Counted from the stretch's first letter, positions 8,446 to 16,717 are shown. The stretch is DNA of 64,000 nt from Salinisphaera sp. T31B1 (GCF_040361275.1 NZ_APNH01000005.1:310001-374000), one strand, 5' to 3'. Numbers and translations are program-made. The notes: generated by a model from the sequence alone, not told the origin.

Positions 8446-9752
8446 TGATTGGGCTCCGAGGAATTGTCTGCGCTCTGCATCACGACCAACCCGCCCGTGG
8501 CGCGTTCGAGATCGGTGCCGGCGGCAATCAGGGCGGATAGCGCGTTCAGGTAGTCCTGGCGCACCGCGATGAGATTGTTCTGGGCCGTGGTGATCGCGGG
8601 TGCGGCCACCTGGCCGGCCGCGAACGAGCGGCGCGTGAGATCGAGCGTCTGCTGGGCGGCATTCAGGATTGCGTCGTTGAGTGCTGCGACCTGCTGGCTG
8701 GCGGCGTCATAGTCGGAAATCCCGGCCAGAATCTGCAGGCGCACCTCGCGCTGGAGGTTGTCCTGCTCGAGCTGCGCTTGGCCAAGCTGCGCACTGGCGC
8801 TTTTGCGCTCACCGGCGTAACGATGAAGAATCGGCACGTCGAAGCCGATACCGACGCCGGTAATATCTTCGCCGCCGCTGCCCTTGCCGTCGGCCTCCTG
8901 GCGGTAGAACCCGAATACCGTGAGGTTGGGGATGATCTGGCGTTGCGCGAGCGACAGCCGCTTTTGCGCGGCCACCACGCGCTGGGCCGCAGCGTTGAGG
9001 TCCGTGCGCCGTGCGACCGCGCGGGTGAGCAGTTGCTCGTTCGTGGGTAAATCAAGCGGTGCGAAGCCCAGATCGCCCTTGATCGCGAGCCGTCGCTGCG
9101 GGTCGATCGCCAACAGGTCGTTGAGCACCAGCCCGGCTTGGCGTGCCCGATTTCGAGCGCGCGCCAACAGTGCCTGCGCTCGACTCTGACCGAGCGTGGC
9201 CGCGTTGGCCTCCAACTGGGTTCCCGCGCCGGCGTCGAGACGCTTTTGGGCGTAGGTCGCCAGCTTGTCGTTGGCGTCTACAACCTGGCGCGCGGTATCC
9301 ACCGCACGCTGTGCCACCAAGCGGGACAAAAAAGCCGCGCGGGTTCGGGCCTGCACCGAGGCTTGCAGGAAGGCGTAGTCCGCGCGCGCCGCGCCGACGT
9401 CGCTTTCGGCCGCGGCCTGGCGCAGACCACCTTGCCCGGCGATCCAGAGTTCCTGGCTGACCTGCACGCCGATATCGGTCGAATCCTGCAGCCGGCTACT
9501 GCGCTGGCCGGCTTCCAGTTCGACCCGCGGATTCGACGGGACCGCGACGTCGGCATGGATGGCTTCGCCGGTCAGACGCTCGACCTGAAGGCGAGCGGCA
9601 CGTACGGCGGGATTATATTGCTGAGCCCACGCCAGCGCTGCGTCCAGCGTCAGCGGTTGGGGAATCTGGGTGACAGCGAACGCCGGGACGGCCGACGCCA
9701 TTAAACACAGGCCAAACGCCAAAGCGCTTGCCCGGAAGTAACGAGTAAACAT
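8442..9752 (-). CDS. TolC-family outer-membrane channel of the metal RND pump, CzcC-like
   Basis: This 436-residue protein has an N-terminal signal peptide (ALAFGLCLMASAVPAFA) and two outer-membrane efflux protein repeats rich in long amphipathic helices. Examples are LDAALAWAQQYNPAVRAARLQVE near residue 40 and a second repeat near residue 250. It would form the trimeric exit duct for metal ions. It is the first of the three pump genes; its stop overlaps the adaptor start. A small His-rich gene lies 61 bases upstream. Confidence 0.93.
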   Translation of the reverse strand: MFTRYFRASALAFGLCLMASAVPAFAVTQIPQPLTLDAALAWAQQYNPAVRAARLQVERLTGEAIHADVAVPSNPRVELEAGQRSSRLQDSTDIGVQVSQELWIAGQGGLRQAAAESDVGAARADYAFLQASVQARTRAAFLSRLVAQRAVDTARQVVDANDKLATYAQKRLDAGAGTQLEANAATLGQSRAQALLARARNRARQAGLVLNDLLAIDPQRRLAIKGDLGFAPLDLPTNEQLLTRAVARRTDLNAAAQRVVAAQKRLSLAQRQIIPNLTVFGFYRQEADGKGSGGEDITGVGIGFDVPILHRYAGERKSASAQLGQAQLEQDNLQREVRLQILAGISDYDAASQQVAALNDAILNAAQQTLDLTRRSFAAGQVAAPAITTAQNNLIAVRQDYLNALSALIAAGTDLERATGGLVVMQSADNSSEPNQ

Positions 9753-9813
9753 TGAGAATCCTCATCGCAAGAGAACACGGGCAAGAAGCCCGCAGTTGGG
9801 AGCGCGAAAGGAT

Positions 9814-10167
9814 TCAGACTATAGGAGGCTCAACCGGTGGCCGGTGATCGATGCTCCGGTAACCATCACGGTCGGTGACATCAACTATCGCCGCGCCGCC
9901 TGCCGGCAGGTCAACCGCCTCTTCGTTGAGGCCTATGTGGTGGGTCCCGGCATGGCCGCAATGATCGTTATGACCGAGGTCCGGTTGCCCGGCTGTACCC
10001 GCACTATCGGTGCTGTCCGCTACGTGGTCGGTCGTCTGGCCGGCGACCGCTTGCTGATCGCTCGCCGACCAGTGCAGATGGCTCGCCCAGGACTGCGCGC
10101 TCAACGCGACCAGGCACACTAGAGCTGTGGCCAGCCAGCGAGCGGCAGTATGATTGCGAATCCACAT
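9814..10167 (-). CDS. Small secreted His-rich protein, CzcI-like
   Basis: This 117-residue protein has a signal peptide ending near SAQSWA. Its mature region carries histidines in HLHW, HNDHCGHAGTHH and DHRPP, plus one Cys. Short periplasmic proteins of this type (CzcI and relatives) head czcCBA operons and are thought to bind metal or modulate induction. Sequence conservation in the group is low, so the call rests on size, signal peptide, His content and position directly upstream of the outer-membrane channel gene. Confidence 0.65.
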   Translation of the reverse strand: MWIRNHTAARWLATALVCLVALSAQSWASHLHWSASDQQAVAGQTTDHVADSTDSAGTAGQPDLGHNDHCGHAGTHHIGLNEEAVDLPAGGAAIVDVTDRDGYRSIDHRPPVEPPIV

Positions 10168-10515
10168 GAGCTTAGATACTACACGAATTGCTAACAGCCC
10201 GCGTAATGTCCGACGTAATGTGGCTGACGATTAAAAAATACGATATATGCAATATTCCCTGCAGACGCTTACTGGGCCGGGGCCATTCGAAGTCATGCGC
10301 AGCGGATTCATCGCCTGTTGACACTCTTCATGTTTGCCAATGGACTGGCAAGATCTCTCGCTAACTTGTCGTTAGTGTGTGGCGAGTATTGCGCTCTGGT
10401 GCTGTGCGGCGGGCTCGTCACGGTTTGGTCATGCCGGTGGCTATCAACGCTCTAAGAGCCACGCCTGTCGCCCTACGTTAACTGCGTTGGCAGGCACGCT
10501 ACTCTCTCAGCTGGG
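10168..10515. other. Operon upstream region, no gene seen
   Basis: This stretch separates the metal operon from the decayed mobile-element scar. An AT-rich segment at about 10225-10255 is the most likely promoter area for the minus-strand metal operon. No complete promoter or operator could be assigned and no metalloregulator gene is adjacent. Confidence 0.4.
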
Positions 10516-10710
10516 TCATCGCGATATGCCTAGCACGTATTCGCTCAGATGCTGATCGACGGCGAAAGAATGCGTCGAGTAACCAGCGAGGCCGGCGTTC
10601 TTCGCAATACGGCTTTTCGCTTGCGCCACCGGTTGCTGGCTGCGCAGGCGGCCGTCCAGACCAACCGGGATTGCCGAGATGGATGAGACGTTCATACGCC
10701 GATCGTACAA
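10516..10710 (-). pseudogene. Possible tyrosine recombinase remnant
   Basis: A 64-codon open frame contains AKSRIAKNAGLAGYSTHSF, which resembles the stretch around the HxxR box of phage-type integrases (..AGVxGxSxHSLR..). The Arg that should follow HSF is missing and nothing else of the enzyme is present. It may be a decayed fragment or a chance resemblance; its neighbour at 10679 is a clearer transposase remnant. Confidence 0.3.
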
Positions 10711-11110
10711 GGGCTCACGATCGCTGGAAGTCCCGCCACACCAGCGCAGTGGCGGGACGAATAAGAGTCGAAAAGCTCATGATCTCGACGGCGAAGTCGG
10801 GGCACTCGTCATGGGCGATCAGAGAGGGCACCCGCTCGGACGCGCTGAAAACGGTCGATTACCAGAGCATTAATGACACGATAGGTATTCGTCCTTAAGG
10901 AGAAAATGTATGCCGACCGAATTGTGCGTCGAATGATCAATGCTACGCCCGGTATCGAGGCATGACGCATGAGCCAGTCAATCTATTCGCGTACGATGTC
11001 CAGCGTTTCACGTGCCAACGTCAATGTGTATCACAGTCGATGGCAAGGCTGGATGGTGCGCTTACACGGCGTGGCTATTTGCCACCTCGACCACTATCTA
11101 ACGTTGGCGT
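10679..11110 (+). pseudogene. IS1595-family transposase remnant (frameshifted)
   Basis: Two pieces in different plus-strand frames match one transposase type. The first (10679-10870) begins DETFIRRSYKGSR and continues with a GG-K-RK-like linker and GALVMGDQRG, as in the catalytic core of ISXO2/IS1595 transposases (DETYFRRSYKG.., PVLVARDRSG). The second (about 11020-11105) reads NVNVYHSRWQGWMVRLHGVA, the usual C-terminal motif (VNxYHxRLKxWxRRFxGVA). The region between them is decayed. No terminal inverted repeats were identified. It marks an old insertion and deletion scar at the edge of the element. Confidence 0.6.
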
Positions 11111-11461
11111 CGAATGCTCGACGCTGTCGGCGACTCGGTCACACCGCGCAGAATGCTGGTTGACACGCGCGATCATGCATATCAATTGTCAACAATGACG
11201 CAGCCTTCGATCGGGGAGGGCGGCATCATTGGTTTTGCTCTCTTTTGCGCAAGTATCGAATGGTTGGCGCCGATCATCCATCTCGTTTTGACATACGCCC
11301 GTAGTGGTCAGACGGCTTTTGATAAGGATCTGAGGTCACAACTCGGCAGCCCTCCTACATCAAATCATGGGGCGCTGCGAGCCCGGTTATTGATGGTTGT
11401 CGCGCTTGTTGTGTGGCGCTGGGCTCTTAAAATAAGCACACCTCGTGGCGGTGGCTGCGAT

Positions 11462-11755
11462 TTAAGCGGGCGTGGCATCGGCCAGCGTTGCGTAGATGTC
11501 CTCTGCGCCGACTCCGCGGGCCGCATCGAGCATGTTGGCCATTGATTCGACGGGTGAGTGGCTGTCGGGGAATTTCCACTCGCCCAGTGCCGCCGGCTGG
11601 CAGCATTCCAACTCGAACTCGATATCGCCGAATCGATCAGCTCTGGCTCTTTGAATTTCGAGAAGAACCGACCGCTGACGCCGGAAGAACTCATGACAAC
11701 CCGCGTATCCTGATCTTGGCAGCCCGAAGACGTTGTGCGTCGAACTCTCCCTCAT
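11462..11755 (-). CDS. Hypothetical protein, possibly a gene fragment
   Basis: This 97-codon open frame has a protein-like C-terminal half (RADRFGDIEFELECC, MLDAARGVGAEDIYATLADA) but a weak ribosome binding site and no recognised domain. It lies in a stretch where every neighbour is decayed, so it may be a remnant. Other frames here look like noise. I do not recognise a function. Confidence 0.3.
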   Translation of the reverse strand: MRESSTHNVFGLPRSGYAGCHEFFRRQRSVLLEIQRARADRFGDIEFELECCQPAALGEWKFPDSHSPVESMANMLDAARGVGAEDIYATLADATPA

Positions 11756-12030
11756 CGACCATTTCTTGATCCCTTGGCGTGTAGGGCGTTCAGATACGGC
11801 TTAATAGAAAGAGTTTGAGATTCGCAGTGGAGCGTTGCAGGGTTTTCGGCTCTACTGGGCGAGGACCAGCGCAATAACACCGACCCAGCTGGCGTATTCG
11901 CTAGATACCAGTGCGCCACGCCGATCAAGGTGAATGTAAAAAGCACGGTGACTAATGTCACGACGAACTAGCCAACGGGCCCCATTGGGTGGTTTCGGAC
12001 GTCGGTCGTTCTGTCATCACGCACCGGGAC
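11756..12030. other. Spacer with no convincing gene
   Basis: A 69-codon minus-strand frame at 11752-11961 encodes one hydrophobic stretch, but it has no family resemblance or clear ribosome binding site. I see nothing else here. Confidence 0.4.
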
Positions 12031-12234
12031 TCAAATACCCAGCGCCTCGCGCCAACCGGCGACGAGCTGGGGATCATGATCGGCCAGTATATCCAGCTGC
12101 GCCTCTATGTCGACGCCGGCGATGATCTCTTGATGACCGCAGGACATGCAAATCCAGATCTCGCCCTCAATCAGATCCAGCCGTGTAACGGGCGTTTGGC
12201 TGCACTCGGGACAGGGAACGTCGACTTTAACCAT
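12031..12234 (-). CDS. Small zinc-ribbon protein
   Basis: This 67-residue protein has two CxxC knuckles, CPEC (residues 8-11) and CMSC (about 31-34), followed by GHQEII, the layout of a zinc ribbon. The ATG at 12234 is chosen over the upstream GTG at 12240 because AGGAG lies five bases before it. Function is unknown; it may bind nucleic acid or metal. It is monocistronic on the minus strand, downstream of the DsbG-like gene. Confidence 0.6.
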   Translation of the reverse strand: MVKVDVPCPECSQTPVTRLDLIEGEIWICMSCGHQEIIAGVDIEAQLDILADHDPQLVAGWREALGI

Positions 12235-12356
12235 GGTCACTCCTGGAGCGAGCGTCGGTTAATTGTGTGGCGGGCAGGTATGACGCTGCTTCTGTCTCTC
12301 ACTATTCATGATTTAGGACGACTTGGCAGGCGAGCGCAACTTTCGTTAGTAGGCCT

Positions 12357-13181
12357 TTATTCATTGTGCCTCGGCAGGTCGGCGTAATGATCCAGCCAAC
12401 TTTTTGGCGGCATGCCTTCGCGTTCATGCCAATGCCCGCCGCGGCCCCGGAACAGTACGGTGGGCGTGCCGCTGCCACCCACGTCGAACATCGCCTGTCG
12501 GTTCGTCTTTAGAACGCGGCCAAGCGCACCTTTGGGTTGTCCGACCGCGATACCACCTTGCTCATGCTGGACGTCGAAATTCGATTCATTCCGAGCCAGA
12601 TCCGCCGCTGGATCCTTGGCTTTCAGGATCGTGGCGGCGCGGCCGACACTACTCGGCCCGAGCACACCGACCATGATCCAGTGAATGCGTAGTCGTCCGG
12701 CTTTCACCAAAGGCTCGACCTGCTGATACAAGTGGTGGCAGTAAATGCAGTTTGGATCCGCGAACACATACAGTGTCGGCGCATCCTTTGGTCCTTCGGT
12801 CACCATGCGATCGGCGTCGAGCGAATGGATGACCTTGCCGATGTCGGGTTTCGGCTTGTACTTCCGCGCGTACTGCTTGGACAGATTGTGCCCTTGTGGG
12901 TCGTAGAGCGGCCCCAGCATCAGATAGCCGTCTTCGCCATAGACGACGGTCTGGTAGCCGCGGTGCTCCACGAGATAGCCCGTGAGGCCGTTCTTATCGG
13001 TGGGAAATTGCTTCATGACCTGCGTCTTGCCGGCATCGACCATGTCCTGAAGCACTTTCGGATAATGCGTATTGGATGCCGGGGCTGACCAAGCCGGCCA
13101 CGCGGTGGTGATCGTCAGGCCAAAGGCGAGGACGAGGCCTTGAGCGATCGGGGCGAGATCGGTGACGTCGCGTCGTTTCAT
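12357..13181 (-). CDS. dsbG: DsbG-like thiol:disulfide interchange protein
   Basis: This 274-residue secreted thioredoxin-fold protein has an N-terminal hydrophobic signal (QGLVLAFGLTITTAWPAWSA) and a DsbC/DsbG-type dimerisation region. The active site CIYC (about residues 143-146) sits in VFADPNCIYCHHL, and a cis-Pro loop SGTPTVLF lies near residue 245. It would reduce or isomerise wrong disulfides in periplasmic proteins. T4SS proteins of this element class are Cys-rich, and ICEs often carry a DsbG/DsbC relative, so assembly of the transfer apparatus is a plausible role. The ATG at 13181 has AAGAG upstream. Confidence 0.88.
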   Translation of the reverse strand: MKRRDVTDLAPIAQGLVLAFGLTITTAWPAWSAPASNTHYPKVLQDMVDAGKTQVMKQFPTDKNGLTGYLVEHRGYQTVVYGEDGYLMLGPLYDPQGHNLSKQYARKYKPKPDIGKVIHSLDADRMVTEGPKDAPTLYVFADPNCIYCHHLYQQVEPLVKAGRLRIHWIMVGVLGPSSVGRAATILKAKDPAADLARNESNFDVQHEQGGIAVGQPKGALGRVLKTNRQAMFDVGGSGTPTVLFRGRGGHWHEREGMPPKSWLDHYADLPRHNE

Positions 13182-13248
13182 TGCGGGCTCTTGTCTCTGG
13201 AAAGGGTGCAGCCGCACTGGCAGCGTGCCGCTGTGATCGGATCTCGAT

Positions 13249-13767
13249 CTATTCGACTAGACGCACGCCCTTGGCGCGACGCATAGCCTCAACGCGATCG
13301 CGGATCGTATTTCGAACCGTCTCGTAATCCTTGATTGCCCGGAGCGTCAGGCTGTCAGCGCTGCGGTCGGTCGAGAGCACTTCAACATTCCCGCGACCGC
13401 AGAGACGATAAAGAAGCGGCGCCGTGGGATTCGTATCTTCGACACGATAGAGTTCGACCTCCTCGCCGCGGCGCGTCAGGATCCCCCAGGTTTTGCGCAG
13501 ACGCTCATTCGTGAGCGCATAACGGATGCTCTGCACCGACCAGGCGTAAAAGCCGGCGATCGCTACGGGTACCAGGGCGACACCAGCCCAAGGCCAGGGG
13601 GCGTAGACGCCGGGAATGCCGGCGACGATTGCGGCGATCAGATAGACATGTAGGTTGACGACCTGACCCGGGCCCGCCGACCAGATGATCTGTTCATCCT
13701 CGACTGTGCCAGGGGCCGCTTTACGGCCGGCCGGGATATGGGTGCCATCGTCGCTTGAATCGTTCAT
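13249..13767 (-). CDS. PH-domain (DUF304-type) membrane protein
   Basis: This protein of about 172 residues has two adjacent hydrophobic helices (VYLIAAIVAGIPGVYA and AGVALVPVAIAGFYAW). A bacterial PH-like domain follows, with its usual pattern YALTNERLRKTWGILTRRGEEVELYRVEDT and then RGNVEVLSTD. Such proteins are membrane-associated; their ligand is unknown. The ATG at 13767 is chosen because the protein similarity begins after it; an upstream TTG at 13827 would add 20 residues. It lies 67 bases upstream of dsbG on the same strand. Confidence 0.7.
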   Translation of the reverse strand: MNDSSDDGTHIPAGRKAAPGTVEDEQIIWSAGPGQVVNLHVYLIAAIVAGIPGVYAPWPWAGVALVPVAIAGFYAWSVQSIRYALTNERLRKTWGILTRRGEEVELYRVEDTNPTAPLLYRLCGRGNVEVLSTDRSADSLTLRAIKDYETVRNTIRDRVEAMRRAKGVRLVE

Positions 13768-14070
13768 CGACTGTGCCAGGGGAAGTGACGGCACTAATCT
13801 GCTGGGATAGTCGCGTTGCGAAAACAAAAAATCCCGACACGACCGTGCGGAATTAGGGGTAGCCGCATGGGGCGTCTCATCGCCTCAAGTGTCACACGCA
13901 ATCTGTGCGGTCTCGACATGACAGGCAATACAACATCTAACGGCACGGTGTCGGAGTTTGGGCCGGACCGTGGCGCGGCGATGGTCAGAAACTGACCAGC
14001 ACCCAGTCGAGCCGCGACCTGTCAGCGATTGCGCGGTCGAAATTCGAGGTTTTCCACAGCGACTGTGAGG
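13768..14070. other. Spacer, no gene seen
   Basis: This gap between the PH-domain gene and the terminator of the accessory cluster holds short frames only, with no motif that I recognise. Confidence 0.4.
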
Positions 14071-14098
14071 AAAAAGGAAGGCCCCTCGAAAGGGGCCT
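14071..14098 (-). terminator. Rho-independent terminator after the DUF6927-like gene
   Basis: On the minus strand an AGGCCCCT / AGGGGCCT stem with a 4-base loop (14079-14098) is followed by TCC and a run of five T (14071-14075). It lies ten bases beyond the stop of the gene ending at 14108, and ends the accessory cluster that carries the hairpin leaders. Confidence 0.8.
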
Positions 14099-14107
14099 GG
14101 ATGTGGA

Positions 14108-14623
14108 TCAGACTGCTGGTTTGATCGACGCGATGCACTGGCGTGGAATCCGCCAGTGTGAACCGTCGTCGGCGCGACCAATCAGCGGCTTCTTGGAGGC
14201 CAGCGTCACCGTTTGCGGCACACAGCCCTCGGTGAGCGTGACTTGGTCGCCGATGGATGCCGCGGTCACCGTGCGCTTGAGGCGTTGTTTGTCGGCATGA
14301 CGCCGGCGAACACGCGCTCGCCACGGTGCGGCGAACTCACTGCCGGGTACCGGCACCTCGTCGAGATAGGACACCGGGCACGAGAGCTCGGCCGGTCCCA
14401 TCGATTCGGTGACGGGTTTGTAGCCCCAGCCATAGCCCGGATCGCGCACCATCAGATAAGCGACGATGAATCGACCAAACTCGGGGTATTTCAGGTTTTC
14501 CTGAACGGTCCAGAGCACGTTGCCCCGCACGCATTTGCGATGCGTGCGCAGGTTGGGATCACCTTCGGTGAGATGCTGGATGAGTTCGGCCTTCGTCTGG
14601 CCTTGTGTGATTAACCATCCCAT
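14108..14623 (-). CDS. DUF6927-like ICE accessory protein
   Basis: This 171-residue protein begins MGWLITQGQTKAELI, with later RGNVLWTVQE and GYGWGYKPVTESMGPAEL. These are features of a conserved accessory protein found on plasmids and ICEs (annotated as DUF6927 in my recollection); its function is unknown. The ATG at 14623 is supported by AGGAG seven bases upstream, in the same context (GGAGCA.CACCATG) as its neighbours. The open frame actually extends back into the truncated radC gene to 15070, but that longer product would start in another gene's leader and is unlikely. Confidence 0.7.
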   Translation of the reverse strand: MGWLITQGQTKAELIQHLTEGDPNLRTHRKCVRGNVLWTVQENLKYPEFGRFIVAYLMVRDPGYGWGYKPVTESMGPAELSCPVSYLDEVPVPGSEFAAPWRARVRRRHADKQRLKRTVTAASIGDQVTLTEGCVPQTVTLASKKPLIGRADDGSHWRIPRQCIASIKPAV

Positions 14624-14700
14624 GGTGCTGCTCCTGTAAAAAAGGGGAACACCGGAGCCCGCCAAGGACACTGTGTTCCCCGCAGGTGGATGAAGACAGC
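14624..14700 (-). promoter_or_regulatory. Hairpin leader D (shared accessory-gene leader)
   Basis: A perfect 9-bp stem GGGGAACAC / GTGTTCCCC (14644-14652 with 14673-14681) lies just upstream of a T-run and an AGGAG ribosome binding site. The same architecture precedes the genes starting at 15043, 15594 and 16141. Confidence 0.6.
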
Positions 14701-14727
14701 TGAAACTGTCCGATATGGCGTATGAAA

Positions 14728-15043
14728 CGCCCGACGGATGGTTGTGGTAGAAGATGACGCCGGCGGCGTTGTGCATCAGACACTCCTTGGCGACTTCTCG
14801 CGGATAGACCGCAGCGCCGTCAAGCGTGCCCCGGAACAGCGTTTGGTTATCGATGACACGGTTCCGGGTGTCGAGAAAAATCGCCCCGAAGACCTCGTGT
14901 TCGAGGCGGGCGAGTTGCAAGCGCAAGTAGTCGCGCGTGGCTGCGGGATCGGAGAGCACGTTCCTTTTAATGAGTCCGCGCTCGATGATCTCGATGGCTT
15001 GTTGGACGATGGCGGACTCGTCCGGCGTGATGGATAGCAGCAT
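14728..15043 (-). pseudogene. radC: RadC-like JAB/MPN protein, C-terminally truncated
   Basis: From ATG 15043 (AAGGAG seven bases upstream) the product matches the JAB/MPN domain of plasmid-type RadC: EHEVFGAIFLDTRNRVI, LFRGTLDGAAVYPREV and the metal site FYHNHPSG. In intact proteins HPSG is followed by S and D residues that complete the zinc site (HxHPSGxxxPSxxD). Here homology stops one or two residues after HPSG, at about 14728. The frame runs on through the leader of the next gene into DUF6927, giving a 311-codon readthrough. The catalytic Asp and the last third are therefore missing. A deletion that joined radC to the next gene's leader is the simplest explanation. Confidence 0.7.
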
Positions 15044-15120
15044 GGTTTTGCTCCTTGGAAAAAAGGGCACACCACGCCCAGCGGGGCGTCGGGCGCCCCG
15101 CGGTGGGTCGAAAATGCTCG
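15044..15120 (-). promoter_or_regulatory. Hairpin leader A (before radC-like gene)
   Basis: A GCGGGGCG / CGCCCCGC stem (15081-15088 with 15094-15101) sits inside an outer CACC/GGTG pair, with a T-rich stretch and AAGGAGCAAAACCATG following on the minus strand. It has the same layout as leaders B, C and D. Confidence 0.6.
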
Positions 15121-15147
15121 CTGGAAACGAGCGGGTAGGCAGTCAGA

Positions 15148-15594
15148 TCAGTCGATGGCCGCGAAGATGGCCGGGCCTTCGGTATGGTCGCCGGCATAAT
15201 CTCTCAGCCGATCGAACATCTCCTCGTGCCTTGGGCTGCGCGTCTTCCAGACCAACGCATTGAGTGCAAAAAGTGTCGCGACGACGCCGGCGGCATCGGG
15301 CGACATGTCGCCTTCGTATCCGTTGCCGGCACAGCAGATCCGGATGCTGTCGCAATCGAGATCCGGGGCCATGTAATAGCCGCCGTTGCTCAATTCGTAA
15401 AACGTCCAATAGCCGCCATCGTAGTCCGGCGCCAAGTCGGACAGCGCGTTGTAAACCAGGGATTCGCCGATCAGCATGTTCGCGCCACGGCCGAAAAACC
15501 GAGGCAGGAACCGCATCCGTTGATGGTCGGGAACCCACGTTGCCGTGAGGAGAATGGACTGGCCGTCGACGGATTCGTCAATTGCATAGGGCAT
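15148..15594 (-). CDS. klcA: Antirestriction protein, KlcA/ArdB family
   Basis: This 148-residue protein carries the family signature: MRFLPRFFGRGANMLIGE, GGYWTFYELSNGGYYMAPD and MSPDAAGVVATLFALNALV, ending RDYAGDHTEGPAIFAAID. KlcA/ArdB proteins protect incoming plasmid or ICE DNA against type I restriction without contacting the enzyme as ArdA does. The start ATG 15594 has AAGGAG at the standard distance; the longer frame from 15741 would include the leader hairpin. Full length for the family. Confidence 0.88.
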   Translation of the reverse strand: MPYAIDESVDGQSILLTATWVPDHQRMRFLPRFFGRGANMLIGESLVYNALSDLAPDYDGGYWTFYELSNGGYYMAPDLDCDSIRICCAGNGYEGDMSPDAAGVVATLFALNALVWKTRSPRHEEMFDRLRDYAGDHTEGPAIFAAID

Positions 15595-15670
15595 GGTGTT
15601 GCTCCTTGGTGAATAGGGGCAGACACCACGCCGCACGGGGTGGAATTGCCCCGGGGTGGGTGAAAAGTCT
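15595..15670 (-). promoter_or_regulatory. Hairpin leader B (before klcA)
   Basis: A CGGGG / CCCCG stem (15636-15640 with 15649-15653) lies inside CACC/GGTG flanks, followed on the minus strand by AAGGAGCAACACCATG. It parallels leaders A, C and D. Confidence 0.6.
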
Positions 15671-15682
15671 CGCGTCAGCAAT

Positions 15683-16141
15683 TCAGCCGGTGCCGAGGCT
15701 ACTCGGCGAACACGGCGAATTGAGGCCTTGTTCGCCGGCAAAACGATCGAGCCGATGTGCCAGTTCGTCGATGAAGAACGTGTCGAAGACGCGATCCGAC
15801 CCCGCCGCGTTCTTCACGGCGATGTCGTGCTCGCCCTGAACACCGGCCAGAAAGCCAATATCAGAGATCGTGAGATCGGCCTGGCCGAAGACATCGAAAA
15901 GCGCGTCGGTATCCTGATCGTATAATTGGCAAACCGACAGGTTGACTAGCGGTTCGCGATCGGGTCGCCCTTCGGTGTCGCAAATACCGATCGCACACGA
16001 CACAAGACGTTCCTCGTCGTCGTAGCTGCGATAGATACAGCTGGCACCGCTCAGCCGCCCGGCGGGCTGCCGATTGACGATAAAATGGGTATGCACCCGG
16101 TTGAGGATTGTCTGACGATCGTCCTCGGTGAGATAAGCCAT
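15683..16141 (-). CDS. Conserved ICE/plasmid hypothetical protein
   Basis: This 152-residue acidic protein begins MAYLTEDDRQTILNRVHTHF, with a central CIYRSYDDEERLVSCAIG and then aspartate-rich text. The HF..., CxYR..CA(I/V)G pattern resembles a group of small hypotheticals found beside antirestriction genes on mobile elements; no function is known to me. ATG 16141 is preceded by CCGGAG in the shared leader context. The cluster position suggests a role in establishment after transfer, which is inference. Confidence 0.65.
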   Translation of the reverse strand: MAYLTEDDRQTILNRVHTHFIVNRQPAGRLSGASCIYRSYDDEERLVSCAIGICDTEGRPDREPLVNLSVCQLYDQDTDALFDVFGQADLTISDIGFLAGVQGEHDIAVKNAAGSDRVFDTFFIDELAHRLDRFAGEQGLNSPCSPSSLGTG

Positions 16142-16215
16142 GGTGTTTCTCCGGAGAGCGGGAAACATCGATCCCCAGGGATGATATTTCCCTGGGTGGG
16201 CAAAGAACCGCCAGC
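16142..16215 (-). promoter_or_regulatory. Hairpin leader C (first gene of accessory cluster)
   Basis: A perfect CCCAGGGA / TCCCTGGG stem (16174-16181 with 16189-16196) is followed on the minus strand by CCGGAGAAACACCATG. The primary sequence differs from leaders A, B and D, but the layout is the same. Confidence 0.55.
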
Positions 16216-16680
16216 AGAGCGGCAGTCGATGACGAAGTTTGGATCGAAGCTCGAAAGCCGCCTCGTCGCACGATCCGGCGAGGCTTTAAGGGCCGCTTTA
16301 TACCCAGCGGTAGGGTTGACATATATAGGTTGGCCAAAATCGTGCCGCCGTGTCAACAGTCGGTTCAGAACTATCCGGCCGAACGTCGAGCCTCATGAAC
16401 AAAGCCGGGTTATAAGCCGAATCGACCGTTTGGGAATTCCTCGGTTGGGACCGTCGGCTCGATCCCGTCGGCGTATCACGCCGAGAATGCGCGCCTGAGG
16501 GCTCGTGGTTCGGCAAGAAAACGGGAAGCGGTGCCCCACCCTCAGCGGCCGCATGCGGCGGATGCCCAAGGGTGTCTTTCAGGTCCGTGGGGTGCTAGTT
16601 CGGCGGCGAACGTTCGCCCGCCCTGACATATATAGCGATCAGAGACGCTAAAGATACTTCGCACCCGACCCGCACCAGGT
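16216..16680. other. Divergent promoter region between accessory cluster and ParDE
   Basis: About 460 bases separate the minus-strand accessory cluster from the plus-strand toxin-antitoxin genes. The element TGACATATATA occurs twice in opposite orientation-like contexts (about 16317-16327 and 16625-16632), which may mark promoters. No gene is supportable. Confidence 0.35.
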
Positions 16681-16697
16681 GTACTATTTGATAATAC
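16681..16697 (+). promoter_or_regulatory. Probable ParD operator
   Basis: GTACTATTTGATAATAC is an imperfect palindrome (GTAYTAT...ATARTAC, 13 of 17 positions symmetric), 20 bases before the parD start and overlapping a plausible -10 element. Type II antitoxins of this class autorepress by binding such sites. Confidence 0.5.
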
Positions 16698-16717
16698 AGT
16701 TGGCAGGAGGCCATGCA

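Noticed and set aside
11752-11961. Small minus-strand gene with one membrane helix
   Set aside because: No ribosome binding site or similarity; it overlaps the doubtful frame at 11755 and lies among debris.
14108-15070. Single 320-codon gene
   Set aside because: It joins a truncated RadC and a DUF6927-like protein through a leader hairpin with its own ribosome binding site; two separate starts are better supported.
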